Assembly (NCBI GenBank): GCA_010909725.1
Contig: JAACMV010000020.1
Coordinates: 744,001 to 808,000, forward strand
Direction: 5' to 3'
Source of the DNA: Picochlorum sp. 'celeri'
Taxonomy: Eukaryota; Chlorophyta; Trebouxiophyceae
Length of the DNA stretch: 64,000 nt
The position numbers and the translations under genes are program-made. The stretch's first letter is position 1. Every line of letters begins with the position of its first letter. Below the pieces are notes generated by a model. The model made no database searches and was not told the DNA's origin. It saw only the letters and a list, made by a program, of their open reading frames with translations. This document shows positions 38,078 through 48,332 of this stretch, one piece after another.

Positions 38078-39487
38078 TTATGGAAAATTCATAAACGGCA
38101 TTATCACTTGAATATCTTGATCGAAATCATCCTCTCGACACTCTGGCGTGGAATCAAGCTCGAGCATTCTCTTGTGAACATGCTTCAATCCAGGATGAGG
38201 CATGTCCATCACAGCAACACCAGCGTGTCCACATGCCGACAAACACAACCGCCTATCATCGTAATGCTTCATATCTAACGCAAGCATCCACGCTCCAACG
38301 GTCACATCTTCATTCGCAAAAAGTCTCAAATGCTCCTTGTTAATCTCCAACATGGCCTGCGCAGCAGCCCCAGACAAGACATACACAGATCCCCATGTAT
38401 GCGCAAAGTATGAGGCATCACCCAACAATGTATGCTGAGGCTCAAACCATTTAAACTTTGGATCCATTTGAATCTCTCCAGTTTTCATACAACCGATATA
38501 ATCAGCACCAATACTAGTCCAATGCTGAACAATTGATGGCAACCGACTCAGCTTGAAATACACATCATCATCTACTTTGACAATATAGGTAGGATCATAC
38601 AATGCCATCACCGCTTTGAAAAATGCATGACTCTTCTCCGCTAAATTATCATACGTCTCGCTCAAATCTAACCGCAACAAATCCCCATGCGTTCGAGACT
38701 CCCGCACCAATGCCTCCTCTGACGCCTCATCCAACGCATGCCCCATCACAAACTTGACAACAATACCATGATCCGCCAACTTCTTTTGAAACGCTGCATC
38801 CTTGGTGCGAAGCCATGTATGACGAATCGTCGACCGCCGATCAGCATAATCATAATCGGTCTTTTCCATCCCTGATGACGTCACCCCAGACTGAATCCCA
38901 ACAAACACCTCAATTGGCTCTGCTGCAAATTCAAACGCCTCTTCTTCTTTATCTTTTTCTCTTTGAATGCCTCTCTTTTTCTTCTTCTTTACCCTTTTCG
39001 CCATCTTCATGCTATCGCGGCGTGTGCCATCGGCACTTGTATCATGAACATTGCTGCTGCCACCCTCCTCCTCCTTCTCAAGAGTATCATCCTCCCGCAG
39101 ACCATCTTGCCTCCGAAACTCCTCCTCCTCCCGCGCCGTCGCCTCCTTCTCACACGATTCAATCCGATCCTCCAACCCAACCAAGCGATCATGCGCCACA
39201 GCCAACGCTTCTTCACATGATCGACACACACATCCATTCCTGTCCATGACTGAAAAGCTCGTCGGCATCACCTCATCCATCCCTTTCGTAGTATCTACCC
39301 CATCATCTTCAAAAGCCACCTCCTTGGAATGAGAATGCAGCCCTCTCATCGCCAATCCACACAAAAGCCCCCCAACAATGACACCGAGGACAAACAATCC
39401 AATGCCATATACTCCCCGCTGCCCATGCATTTTACCATCTTTACTACTATTATTTCTATGCATGGATCGTGGAAAATTCCGCTGCAT
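38078..39487 (-). CDS. GT31 beta-1,3-galactosyltransferase-like type II Golgi protein
   Basis: 469 residues from ATG. Type II layout: short basic cytosolic tail, one helix (about 27-47), a charged stem with Glu- and Lys-rich tracts and a CVCRSCEEA pair, then a GT31 domain. Motifs: RRSTIRHTW (about 219), KVDDDVYF (DxD metal site, about 302), WGSVYVLSG, and EDVTVGAW (about 395). Such enzymes add beta-1,3-linked galactose or GlcNAc to glycoproteins or arabinogalactans in the Golgi. Donor and acceptor cannot be told from sequence. Confidence 0.88.
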   Translation of the reverse strand: MQRNFPRSMHRNNSSKDGKMHGQRGVYGIGLFVLGVIVGGLLCGLAMRGLHSHSKEVAFEDDGVDTTKGMDEVMPTSFSVMDRNGCVCRSCEEALAVAHDRLVGLEDRIESCEKEATAREEEEFRRQDGLREDDTLEKEEEGGSSNVHDTSADGTRRDSMKMAKRVKKKKKRGIQREKDKEEEAFEFAAEPIEVFVGIQSGVTSSGMEKTDYDYADRRSTIRHTWLRTKDAAFQKKLADHGIVVKFVMGHALDEASEEALVRESRTHGDLLRLDLSETYDNLAEKSHAFFKAVMALYDPTYIVKVDDDVYFKLSRLPSIVQHWTSIGADYIGCMKTGEIQMDPKFKWFEPQHTLLGDASYFAHTWGSVYVLSGAAAQAMLEINKEHLRLFANEDVTVGAWMLALDMKHYDDRRLCLSACGHAGVAVMDMPHPGLKHVHKRMLELDSTPECREDDFDQDIQVIMPFMNFP

Positions 39488-39618
39488 TGTTGTCGTACCA
39501 GACACACAGCAGCAGGGCAAAAGAAAAAAACTACCAGGTCATTACTGTTTTACTCATGGCGTCGTAGTACCATCATCTATATTTTACAACAGTTCAAATG
39601 AATGAAATACAAAAATGC

Positions 39619-40413
39619 TCACGAGGAGGAGGAGAGAAGGCAACTAATGCTGACCTTCCTGTTCTGACGTGGCCCATCCAACTCGAGCAGTAAAACGCTT
39701 TGCCAAGAACCAATCATCAATTCTCCCTCCTCCACCCCAAGACTGGTTGAATTCCCTACTAAAATACTCTGTATATGCGCATGCGCATTCACCGGTTCAT
39801 TCTTCATAAACGCCTCGATAGATCCAAACCCACCATACTCATTCTTCCTAATGGCCTCTGCATCCCTCTCTGTGGCAGGCCTCTTGTCCAGATTATTATG
39901 ACCATACTCCCCAGTCGGAGGCACCAGGGTATTCAGATGCTGCAATACATCCTCGCATAAGAAATGCTCATTCTCATTCACCATGATGGCACACGTCGTG
40001 TGCATGCTGGAGATTGTCACAATGCCAGACTGGGCAGATGGGGTGCATGCTGATTGAACAGCCTCCCTCACATTGTCTGTAATATCAATCACTTGACGAT
40101 GTTCTGTTGAATCCACCGTCACAAATCTATGTACAAAATTAGTCGATGCTGCGGCAATTCCCGATTGACCAGTCGCGTTGTTTCTCTTTGAGACACCTCT
40201 TCTTCTAGGTGTTGTTGTGAACCAGTCGCTCTGCATGTGATTCATGGCGATTGATCGCCGATCCAAGCAACAACAACAATTCCTACTACTATTGTTCGTT
40301 TGTTTATTTTTATGAAGAAGAAGGGCACAGATATGCTGTGTCGAACACGTAGGCATTCGCATTCGACGACGACACTGTTGCAGAGAAGGTCGTTGTAGTG
40401 GTTGAATAGCCAT
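39619..40413 (-). CDS. UPF0047/YjbQ family protein
   Basis: 264 residues; the C-terminal 140 are a complete UPF0047 domain: SMHTTCAIMVNENEH, NLDKRPATERDAEA, NAHAHIQSILVGNSTSLGVE and GSWQSVLLLELDGPR. Bacterial YjbQ has weak thiamine-phosphate synthase activity; the true role is uncertain. The three conserved His plus Glu/Asp residues of the putative metal site are present. The first 115 residues are basic, Ser/Asn/Gln-rich and variable, and probably include an organelle leader. Confidence 0.9.
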   Translation of the reverse strand: MAIQPLQRPSLQQCRRRMRMPTCSTQHICALLLHKNKQTNNSSRNCCCCLDRRSIAMNHMQSDWFTTTPRRRGVSKRNNATGQSGIAAASTNFVHRFVTVDSTEHRQVIDITDNVREAVQSACTPSAQSGIVTISSMHTTCAIMVNENEHFLCEDVLQHLNTLVPPTGEYGHNNLDKRPATERDAEAIRKNEYGGFGSIEAFMKNEPVNAHAHIQSILVGNSTSLGVEEGELMIGSWQSVLLLELDGPRQNRKVSISCLLSSSS

Positions 40414-40789
40414 GTGTGTGTTTTTTTCCTTTTTACTGTGTTGTTAGCAGTAGCTAGCTACTATTACGTGGTAGCAGCAGTCGTAGCAGCAGTTCATAAT
40501 ACCATAATACCTCTCTGCATGACGAACGACCAATAATACTCATCTGATCATAGTAGTAGTAGTAGTAGGCCTATCTATCATCTCTGGCCAAGTGTCCCCC
40601 CACCCATGGGGTGATCACGCGACCGGGGCATCGATTCATGACGATGATGGGTATCATTCGAAAAAAGAGGTCGTTGTGAGCAACGCGCTGGTTCTGAAAA
40701 TACATATGATGTACCCTATAAACCATTTTTAATATCCATGTACTACTGTAATTGTAAATTATATAGATGTAACCTGTTTCTGTTGAAAT
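40414..40789. other. Spacer with trinucleotide microsatellite
   Basis: About 375 bp between divergent genes. Holds (AGT)n at about 40551-40569 and imperfect GTAGCAGCA repeats near 40470-40492. I looked for transposon terminal repeats matching the far side of the Harbinger gene and saw none. Confidence 0.45.
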
Positions 40790-42227
40790 ATGGAGAAGAA
40801 ACGGGTCATAATTCTGGCATGTTGCCTGTATTACCAGATGACGACGACGGCTCTCGTCTTGCTGCTTCGACAGATGAATCTTCTCCTGATCATGGCAGCA
40901 CACGTGGTTATTGAGGAGGAGGAGGAAGAAGAGGCTGCTCATAGAAGGAGGAAGAGGAAGAGAGAGGATGTTGACTGGTGGGTGAGGTCAACGTCTGAGC
41001 AGCAGTGGATTGACGGCCTTTCTTCTCCCATTCTGGAGGGCGTCGAGTATGAGAGCCTTTTTAGAGTGACAGAGTACGTCACATATATATTTCAGATTTC
41101 AGACGCCATGTCTGGGGTGTTTGTATAACATGATGATCAATCATGCCATATTGCAGGGCACAGTTTCATGAGATTCTGGACGTGATCAAGGACGATATCG
41201 CGAAAGAGAGCACCTCTATGGGGGAGCCAATCTGTCCAAAACGGAAGCTGGCATGTTTTATGAATTATCTAGCGACGGGTGAGACGTTTACTTCCATAGC
41301 TCGCATATTTGATGTCGAAGAGTCATCAATGCTCTCAATCATCAAAGATGTGAGTCATGCATTAATCTATCGATTGAGGCCTACATATGGACGTTTACTC
41401 AAGAGTGAAGCGTATATAATTGAATCAGAGAGACGTTTTAGAGAGCGATACGGATGGCCAGGTGTTTATGGTGCCATTGATGGAATGCATGTGCGGATCA
41501 ATCATAAGAATGCACAAGTCCTCTATAACAGGCAGGGTTATGCCAGCTTGGCCTGCCTTTGCATCTCAGATTCAGATTTGCGGTGTACATACTATCGAAT
41601 TGGCGATCCTGGGAGTGTTCATGATGCAACAATGTGGGAGAATAGTGACCTGTATGAGGCTCTGCAGTCAGCCGAATGCCCAGCACCAATCATGATGAAT
41701 GACGTGAGTAGCACATTGTTGTTGTTGTTGTTGGATGTATCACTCTTATCAAATTTGTTATGATGCAGTTCAACGCTGAACAGTTTCCGTATTATTTGTT
41801 AGGCAATCCACACTTCCCTTTGTCTGAATACATTGTCACCGGGTTTGACAACAGAGAAGGAGCCTCAATCAATGCAACGCAAGACGGGTACAATGTGAAG
41901 CATGCTGCTATTATTCAAGATTGTGTTGAACGTATGATTGGAGGTATCAAACAAAGGTGGCGGGTGCTGATGGATACAGTATACTTGAAACGATTAGACA
42001 GGGTGTGTGAAGTAGTCGAATGCTGCATCTTGCTTCATAACTTTCTGATAGAAAAGGAAACGCCGCTGCCTACAGCAGTGTGGGAGGATATATTGAATGA
42101 ATCACGTGGACAAGATGAACTTTCTATGCATGCCAGAGCAAAGTATCACTTTGATGCATCTAGTAGTCGTCAGAAAGGCATCAGACATAGAGAAAGGTTG
42201 GTTGATATTAGTAGTACGAAGGAATAG
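40790..42227 (+). CDS. Harbinger/PIF-type nuclease (HARBI1/ALP1-like), three exons
   Basis: 429 residues from exons 40790-41073, 41157-41703 and 41769-42227 (introns 83 and 65 nt, GT-AG, all junctions in frame). DDE_Tnp_4 domain: an N-terminal helix-turn-helix-like part (TGETFTSIARIFDVEESS), GAIDGMHVRI (first Asp, about 203), GDPGSVHDATMW (second Asp, about 250), and VERMIGGIKQRWRVL (third acidic residue, about 330). All catalytic residues appear intact. A Glu-rich stretch and basic NLS-like RRRKRKRE precede the domain. Two spliceosomal introns and no visible terminal repeats suggest either a host-domesticated gene like HARBI1/ALP1 or an old element. Confidence 0.88.
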
Positions 42228-42706
42228 AAAACCACCCTGGAAGGAATTTGTCGTAATTGAATATATTTAGTATGCATACTGACTGAGCGCGCATTTTTTA
42301 ATGTTTTAATCATGAATTCCCGACACCGAATTCCACTCATAGCCACCGCCAGACGCTCTGTGTCTCTTCTATAACGAATGAACTCCTATTTTTTGATAAA
42401 AACAACGTCACTATTTGTATTAAATGAGAAACCCTGCGTGCTATTCATGTCTGTGTGCCTTGGAGTGGCACTGATGAATTAACGAACGAATTCGCGAATG
42501 AATTGACGGCTGTCGCTAGACGGGGCATTGTCATTGATATTCTCTGCTGAAGAATATCGGTTTCTGATTTATAAAGATACTCTAGAAGTGGTATCGCCGT
42601 AGGGGTTGTGGGGTTTTGGTCTCGTATCAAGGGTTTACGGTAGTAGGACACACATGAGCGTGTCTTCTTCCGCCTGATTGGATTTATACGATTGATACGT
42701 GGTTTT
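42228..42706. other. Spacer upstream of the PPR gene
   Basis: About 480 bp with no recognised gene. The frame of the PPR protein opens just upstream of the ATG at 42707 but starts without ATG. AT-rich at 42380-42430. Confidence 0.4.
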
Positions 42707-45700
42707 ATGGAATTTAGTAATAGTGTGACGGGGAGTGAGGTGGCGCAGCAGGCCGGTCAGGAGCGGCTGTCGTTTGCGGAAGTGGCACGTGGTCGGTCGC
42801 TGGGGTCGGAGGGGAAGCAGCAGATGAGGAGTGCTGTGGATACGGAGGAGAAGCAGAATAATGCGCAGTGGTTTGGGACGCGAGGGTATTGGCCGCAGCA
42901 GGATGTGATGGGGTCTTCTCAGGGGCAGCAGGCTGTGTTTGGTGGAGAGGATGGGCCGTATGCTGGTGGGTATGAGAAGAGGCATAGTGGCACGATGAAT
43001 AATTCAGAGGAGCAGCAGCAACACCAGCATCAGTATCAACATCAACAAGGGTGGATGTTTGCGCAGCCAAATGCATCTCAAGGGTTTGATCAGCAACATC
43101 AACAGCGTGGGTTTGATCAGCACCAACGCCAACAACAGGTTTGTAGGCCAGAGGCGCAAGAGATTGCGACCTTGAGTGCTGCTGTGCAGCAAGGGCTGAT
43201 GCCAGCTCCTGTTCCTGCCAAGGATCCGCATCAGCATCAGTTGTTGGAGGCACATCAGAGTATGACGCATGGTTTTGGTGCCATGTCGTTTGGGATGGGA
43301 GAGTACAGGCATCAGGGCGTGATGCCTCCTGCGGATGGCTTTGCAGCGCATCCATTGCAGAATACGCATCCTTCAATGTGGTATCAGCAGCAAGTGCAGC
43401 AGCCGAGAGGTTTCAACTCGTTGGATGTGCCTCGTCCACAGCAGGCACAAGAGAGGCGGTCATCTGCGGAATCAGTTCAGAGTGATCCCGGGTTTGTACA
43501 CAATTCATCTGCTGTGCCGCCCATGGCACATGCAATCAGCGGTGGTTCTGATGCGTCTGGGTATCGTGGGCAGCGGCAGAGAAAAGCTCGACAGCCAAAT
43601 GAGTATGCTACCAAGGGGTATAGGAAATTATGGCAGCAAGTGACAAATGTCAACAAGGGTGGTCGTTTGGCCCATCCGCGACATTCTTCTGGCGGTGACA
43701 CCACAGTGGAAGAATTGCTTGATATTGTACTCTCTCTTCCGCCTGACGTCCAGGCAGTTCCAGTGGTTGCGCAGGGTCTGCATTCTCTTGATGCAGGAGC
43801 TCTGGCAGCATTGCTCAAAGAGTTGCACAGGAGCAAAAGGTGGCAGCGATCCCAGGAAATCTTTGATTGGTTGCGCCGTGTGGAAGACAATCATCCTCTT
43901 AAGCATCTGTGTACGACAATGACGTATACAACGATGATATCCCAGTGTGGGTCACAGCAAGCATTGCGGAGGGCGATGGAACTCATGGCAGAGATGCGTG
44001 GAAGAGGCATTCCATGCAATGTTCACACATATTCCGCACTCATGAATGTCTGTATTAAGGCTGGTGAATTGGAACTTGCCTTGGATGTGTACAAACAGAT
44101 GTTGAGTGAAGGGTGCACTCCCAATTTGGTAACTTTTAATACATTGATTGATGTGTATGGGAAGACTGGACAGTGGGAGGAAGCAATTGCTGTTTTGGAT
44201 GCTGTTGAGGAGCAGGGTCTCGAGCCCGAAGCAAGGACATATAATACAGCAATTATTGCATGCAATCAATCGTCTCGTGCTGCTGAGGCTCTGCAAGTGT
44301 ATGAGCGGATGTTGAATGCAAATGCTCGGCCCACGGCTACGACATATACTGCACTCATTTCTGCGTACGGAAAGGCTGGTAAGCTGGATCAGGCACTCGA
44401 GATTTTCAACAATATGGAAAACCATGGTTGTGAGAAGAATGTCATCACCTATTCCAGTCTTATATCTGCATGTGAGAAGGCTGGTGAGTGGGAGCTTGCT
44501 ATTAGCCTGTTTAATGACATGCATGCCAAGGGGTGCCAGCCGAATGTTGTGACGTATAATTCGCTTATTGCGGCATGTGCACATGGAGGTCAAGCGGAAA
44601 AAGCGCAAGAAATATTTGAGCTGATGAGAAAACGTGGGTGCCGACCAGATAGCGTCACCTTTGGGGCATTGATTGGTGCCTATGATCGCTCTGGAAACTG
44701 GAGAGGTGCTTTGTCCTCGTTTGAGGCGATTCGTACATCAGGTTGCAGAGCGGATACTGTTGTGTATAACAATATTGTTGGATGCCTTTGGGGGACAGGG
44801 ATTTTGAAAGCACAAGAGAAGGCTGTGCAGATATTCCATGCTGCCTGCAAACAAGGTCATTTCAGGATGACTGTGTCTTGTGACAGGGATGGTTCGACTT
44901 CTTCTTCATCGGTGGGTGGTGCGTTCTCACCACGATCTTCCAATTCTACCGCTGGAAATCTTGTGTCTACCGAATTTGGCATGCATGCATTTACGATTGG
45001 GAGTGCCATTTTGTGTTTGTATCGATGGATTGTTGAGGTTGGAAACAAGTTGAATACGGATGGCAATGGGTGTTTTGGAGATGTGCTGACATTGACATTG
45101 AACAAAGGAAAGCCATCTCGGGAGCACACATATCCCATCATCAAAGAAGCACTCCTGGCAAAAGTCAAATCGTGGAGAGCGCCTCTTGAGCTCACTGATA
45201 TTCCTGTAGGATGCCAAATCTCTGGGAAGAAGGATCAAATTATCCAATGGATGGAAAAGCCAATCATCCGCTCATCTCTCCAGCATTTTCTTTCCTTTGC
45301 ATATCAAGACAACCAATCTACAGAGAATTTGTTCCAGCAGGATGCTGTGGCAGAGTCAAGGTGCATGGAAGCTTTTGCAGCTGTGAAGCAGTTTGAATCT
45401 CTCCAAGAGATTAATATGCAGAATGCAGAATACCCTTCGCCACAAAGTCACGCCCAATCGTTCTTGGATATGGCCTCACTATCAAAGGTGTATCGTTACC
45501 CAGAAGATGTCTTGTATGATGGGTTTGATATTTTGATGAGAGTGCAAGAATGCCACTCCATAGACTTGTTGCCGGGAGAGAAGGATATCCTTGCGTTTGC
45601 ATGCTATCTCATTGCTGCTGATCAATCGTATGGCAAGCTTGACAGTGTGGAATATATGCAGGGGGATGGATCGGATCCTCTCCATGCTCAAGGTGTGGTG

Positions 45701-46072
45701 TGCCTTGCCAAGAAATTGAAGGCGCAATTAAAAGGCACAACGTCCACAATATCTCCTATTAGAGTTTTGAAATTGTATCTTGAGCGACTTGGTGCGTATT
45801 TCGAAGGTCATGCACCATCAAATCACCCAGTAGCAGGGAAAGCATTTGGATTGCTTCCGCTCTACATCAGTGTGCCAATTGCTCGTTCATTTAAATCTTC
45901 AGTATTGGCTGCTGCTGTTCTTACTATTGGAAGGAGAGAAGCTGGAGTATCTCCATTTTGGCCACAGGCATTGGAATATATGACTGGGTACAAGAGTTCT
46001 CCAGGGACAGAATTGGCAGAAGCTATTGATGCACTGTCCTCCACAGGTATCTCCTCTGCAGATGGGTTTTGA
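42707..46072 (+). CDS. PPR-SMR protein with Gln-rich N terminus and C-terminal extension
   Basis: 1121 residues from ATG. Four parts: (1) residues 1-330, Gln/His-rich low complexity; (2) about nine 35-residue pentatricopeptide repeats at about 405-720, typified by NVITYSSLISACEKAGEWEL and PNVVTYNSLIAACAHGGQAE; (3) a degenerate SMR-like region (about 750-850) with FGMHAFTIGSAILCLYRW in place of the DLHG strand and a LTLNKGKPSREHTYPIIKEA segment; (4) about 240 further residues, including a helical region (YPEDVLYDGFDILMRV, ILAFACYLIAAD, ISPIRVLKLYLERLG) resembling a cyclin box. PPR proteins bind organelle RNA in a sequence-specific way; plant PPR-SMR proteins such as GUN1 or pTAC2 are plastid proteins. 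The N terminus is not an obvious transit peptide. Confidence 0.88.
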   Translation: MEFSNSVTGSEVAQQAGQERLSFAEVARGRSLGSEGKQQMRSAVDTEEKQNNAQWFGTRGYWPQQDVMGSSQGQQAVFGGEDGPYAGGYEKRHSGTMNNSEEQQQHQHQYQHQQGWMFAQPNASQGFDQQHQQRGFDQHQRQQQVCRPEAQEIATLSAAVQQGLMPAPVPAKDPHQHQLLEAHQSMTHGFGAMSFGMGEYRHQGVMPPADGFAAHPLQNTHPSMWYQQQVQQPRGFNSLDVPRPQQAQERRSSAESVQSDPGFVHNSSAVPPMAHAISGGSDASGYRGQRQRKARQPNEYATKGYRKLWQQVTNVNKGGRLAHPRHSSGGDTTVEELLDIVLSLPPDVQAVPVVAQGLHSLDAGALAALLKELHRSKRWQRSQEIFDWLRRVEDNHPLKHLCTTMTYTTMISQCGSQQALRRAMELMAEMRGRGIPCNVHTYSALMNVCIKAGELELALDVYKQMLSEGCTPNLVTFNTLIDVYGKTGQWEEAIAVLDAVEEQGLEPEARTYNTAIIACNQSSRAAEALQVYERMLNANARPTATTYTALISAYGKAGKLDQALEIFNNMENHGCEKNVITYSSLISACEKAGEWELAISLFNDMHAKGCQPNVVTYNSLIAACAHGGQAEKAQEIFELMRKRGCRPDSVTFGALIGAYDRSGNWRGALSSFEAIRTSGCRADTVVYNNIVGCLWGTGILKAQEKAVQIFHAACKQGHFRMTVSCDRDGSTSSSSVGGAFSPRSSNSTAGNLVSTEFGMHAFTIGSAILCLYRWIVEVGNKLNTDGNGCFGDVLTLTLNKGKPSREHTYPIIKEALLAKVKSWRAPLELTDIPVGCQISGKKDQIIQWMEKPIIRSSLQHFLSFAYQDNQSTENLFQQDAVAESRCMEAFAAVKQFESLQEINMQNAEYPSPQSHAQSFLDMASLSKVYRYPEDVLYDGFDILMRVQECHSIDLLPGEKDILAFACYLIAADQSYGKLDSVEYMQGDGSDPLHAQGVVCLAKKLKAQLKGTTSTISPIRVLKLYLERLGAYFEGHAPSNHPVAGKAFGLLPLYISVPIARSFKSSVLAAAVLTIGRREAGVSPFWPQALEYMTGYKSSPGTELAEAIDALSSTGISSADGF

Positions 46073-46321
46073 ACCAAAAAATTACACGATATGAATTACG
46101 AATATAATGAATGAAAGGAAGGCATGATTCTGCACTGTGCCAATGTGGCTGATGAAATCTTTATGGTGCATGATATGTTCAATTTGTGGAACGATTACTA
46201 TTACCCATGCAAGAAAATTGTGTTACAACTACTGTACAGCATGAAAGACATACTTTATCTTAATATGATAGCGAATTTCGATTTTTTATACCACATGTAA
46301 GGTCTATGTTTGTTTTACTAT

Positions 46322-48115
46322 CTATGCATCACTTTTCAATGCTCCCCGGGGCACAAATTCACCATACTTTTTGAATTTCTTCCTAAATGAACGATTCCTA
46401 CTGAATGCACCTTCAATCGAGCCATCATCCTGAATCAGTTCTCTGATAGCATTCGCTAGATCTACGCCGTCTTCATCGACGATTGCCGTGACAACCCCCT
46501 TCTTTCCAGCTCTGCCTGTTCTCCCTGACCTATGCAGAAAATCTACTGCAGATGCTGGAAAGTCAGCATGAACAACATGAGATACTCCAGAAACATCAAG
46601 CCCCCGAGCAGTGGCATCCGTGCAGACAAATATAAAGCTTCTCGACGCATCTCCTCTCATTTGCACATATCGCAGTGACTCCTCTCGCTCAGCCTGACTG
46701 CTCCCTTTGTGATACTGCAATACCAGAGGTGATGATGCATCATCACCCTCTGAAGCAAGAGCATTTGACAGCATTGTCGCCATACTTTTGCACGATTTCG
46801 TATCTTTTGTAAACACCATCACTCTTCCTGAACCCTGCTGAATCTCTTCATCGCTCTGAATGATGTCAATGAGAACATCATGCTTGTGTCGTTCCCCATC
46901 GTGGGCAGACTCCCATCGAAACTCAACCTGCTGCATCGTCTTGTGCAACTGCTGTCCACTAATCCATGTTGCAGTCGGAAATTCCTTTGCAATTTTCGCT
47001 CCAACTGTCTCTTTACCCTCTGTTGGCATTGTTGCTCCAACAAAGCAGTACTGTCGCAGCCAAACATTGGATGGATTCAAATCATCTCCTGGCCTCCTCC
47101 CTTCAATAAAATCACATGCACCTTCTTCCACCATACCTCTACCACCATACAACTGTGCCGCCTTGCGAATATGCCGCGGCATAGACCAATACTCATCAAG
47201 ACTAATCCCCACTTCCTCACAGGCCCTCAGCGCTGCCCTTTCACGATCCCCACCTCTCAACTCACCCATCAAATGCTCAATACTTTTACCATATGCCCCT
47301 CCAAGCAGCATGTCTGCTTCATCCAACACCACAAACCGCGCCCAATCTTTCAACCCTTGCATTGTCCACTCAGGCCCGATCAACGGCCCAGTTCCATTCA
47401 GCAAGGAATGCAATGCCCCTGGTGTTGTCACAACTACATCTGGAAACCCTTCCCTTGAATCATCATATGAAATTTGCTGCGCTGACACATACACCGCTTT
47501 AATCAGATCACTCCCACCATAAATCGAATCAATCACATCAACAACTTGTTTGCACAGAACAGCATTAGGACATAGCACCAGCACAGAAGATGCATGCTCT
47601 CTCGACCGAAGCTCCTCCACCACACTCTCCTCCATAATATCATCATCCACGTCCCCTCTATCGTCACCTCGCGCATCAATCAAATTCTCTATGAGAGGCA
47701 CCAAATATGCCATGGTCTTTCCACTCCCAGTCTCTGCAGCCAATACCACATCCCCACCCTTCCGAAGCGCAGCGTATGAATCACGCTGCGCCTTTGACAT
47801 TGTTGTAAACCCAGCCTCCTCGAGCAAGCCACACATCTCATGCCCCACCCCATTCTCTGAAAATGTGACATTGCTAAAAAACACATCGTCAACCTCGGCA
47901 GCATAACAACTGAAACCGTGTCTTCTCCGTCTATGTTGCTTCAAAATTACATTAACTGTATCATGAGATCCTAATCTATAACTCAGATTGCGATGTGATG
48001 ATTCTACTCCATAGAACCGACTCCAAACCTGCCATGCATGTGGTCCTCTGACCGTCACTGGCGACAATATTCGCTTTGACGCTAGAAGAACACGCATTGG
48101 GTAATAGTAATACAT
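46322..48115 (-). CDS. DEAD-box RNA helicase, organelle type (RH22/RH39-like)
   Basis: 597 residues from ATG. Motifs: Q-like region before AETGSGKT (about 128), VTTPGAL, DEADMLL (about 265), GATMP (in place of SAT), and HRSGRTGRAGKKG. A long insertion separates DEAD and GAT, as in plant plastid helicases RH22 and RH39, which help 23S rRNA maturation and large-subunit assembly. The first 75 residues are basic, Tyr/Ser-rich and free of acid until AAEVDDVFF, fitting a plastid or mitochondrial leader. Subfamily placement is by impression of the insertion and the modified SAT, so moderate. Confidence 0.88.
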   Translation of the reverse strand: MYYYYPMRVLLASKRILSPVTVRGPHAWQVWSRFYGVESSHRNLSYRLGSHDTVNVILKQHRRRRHGFSCYAAEVDDVFFSNVTFSENGVGHEMCGLLEEAGFTTMSKAQRDSYAALRKGGDVVLAAETGSGKTMAYLVPLIENLIDARGDDRGDVDDDIMEESVVEELRSREHASSVLVLCPNAVLCKQVVDVIDSIYGGSDLIKAVYVSAQQISYDDSREGFPDVVVTTPGALHSLLNGTGPLIGPEWTMQGLKDWARFVVLDEADMLLGGAYGKSIEHLMGELRGGDRERAALRACEEVGISLDEYWSMPRHIRKAAQLYGGRGMVEEGACDFIEGRRPGDDLNPSNVWLRQYCFVGATMPTEGKETVGAKIAKEFPTATWISGQQLHKTMQQVEFRWESAHDGERHKHDVLIDIIQSDEEIQQGSGRVMVFTKDTKSCKSMATMLSNALASEGDDASSPLVLQYHKGSSQAEREESLRYVQMRGDASRSFIFVCTDATARGLDVSGVSHVVHADFPASAVDFLHRSGRTGRAGKKGVVTAIVDEDGVDLANAIRELIQDDGSIEGAFSRNRSFRKKFKKYGEFVPRGALKSDA

Positions 48116-48332
48116 CGCATTCAATTTATTTTACCTGACCAATGCTGCCAATTGTTGAGGAACAATTCAAATCGATCTAAGTTTTGTTGCGATTTTAATG
48201 ATCGAAATACGGAGTTTCTTGTGTTCTCAGAGTACCATTTTCTTTGGCGTGGTGACAATAATACATGTATCTGTTTAAAACCTATTATTTAATGCGACCA
48301 AAGGAAATCGTATTATTGTAGAATATCGGACC

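Noticed and set aside
40414..42706. Terminal inverted repeats around the Harbinger-type gene
   Set aside because: No matching inverted ends or 3-bp target duplications could be found by eye in the flanks.
46880..47522. Long antisense frames within the DEAD-box gene (and similar within the PPR gene at 42714-43376)
   Set aside because: They are composition-driven shadows of the helicase and Gln-rich coding strands and show no domains.
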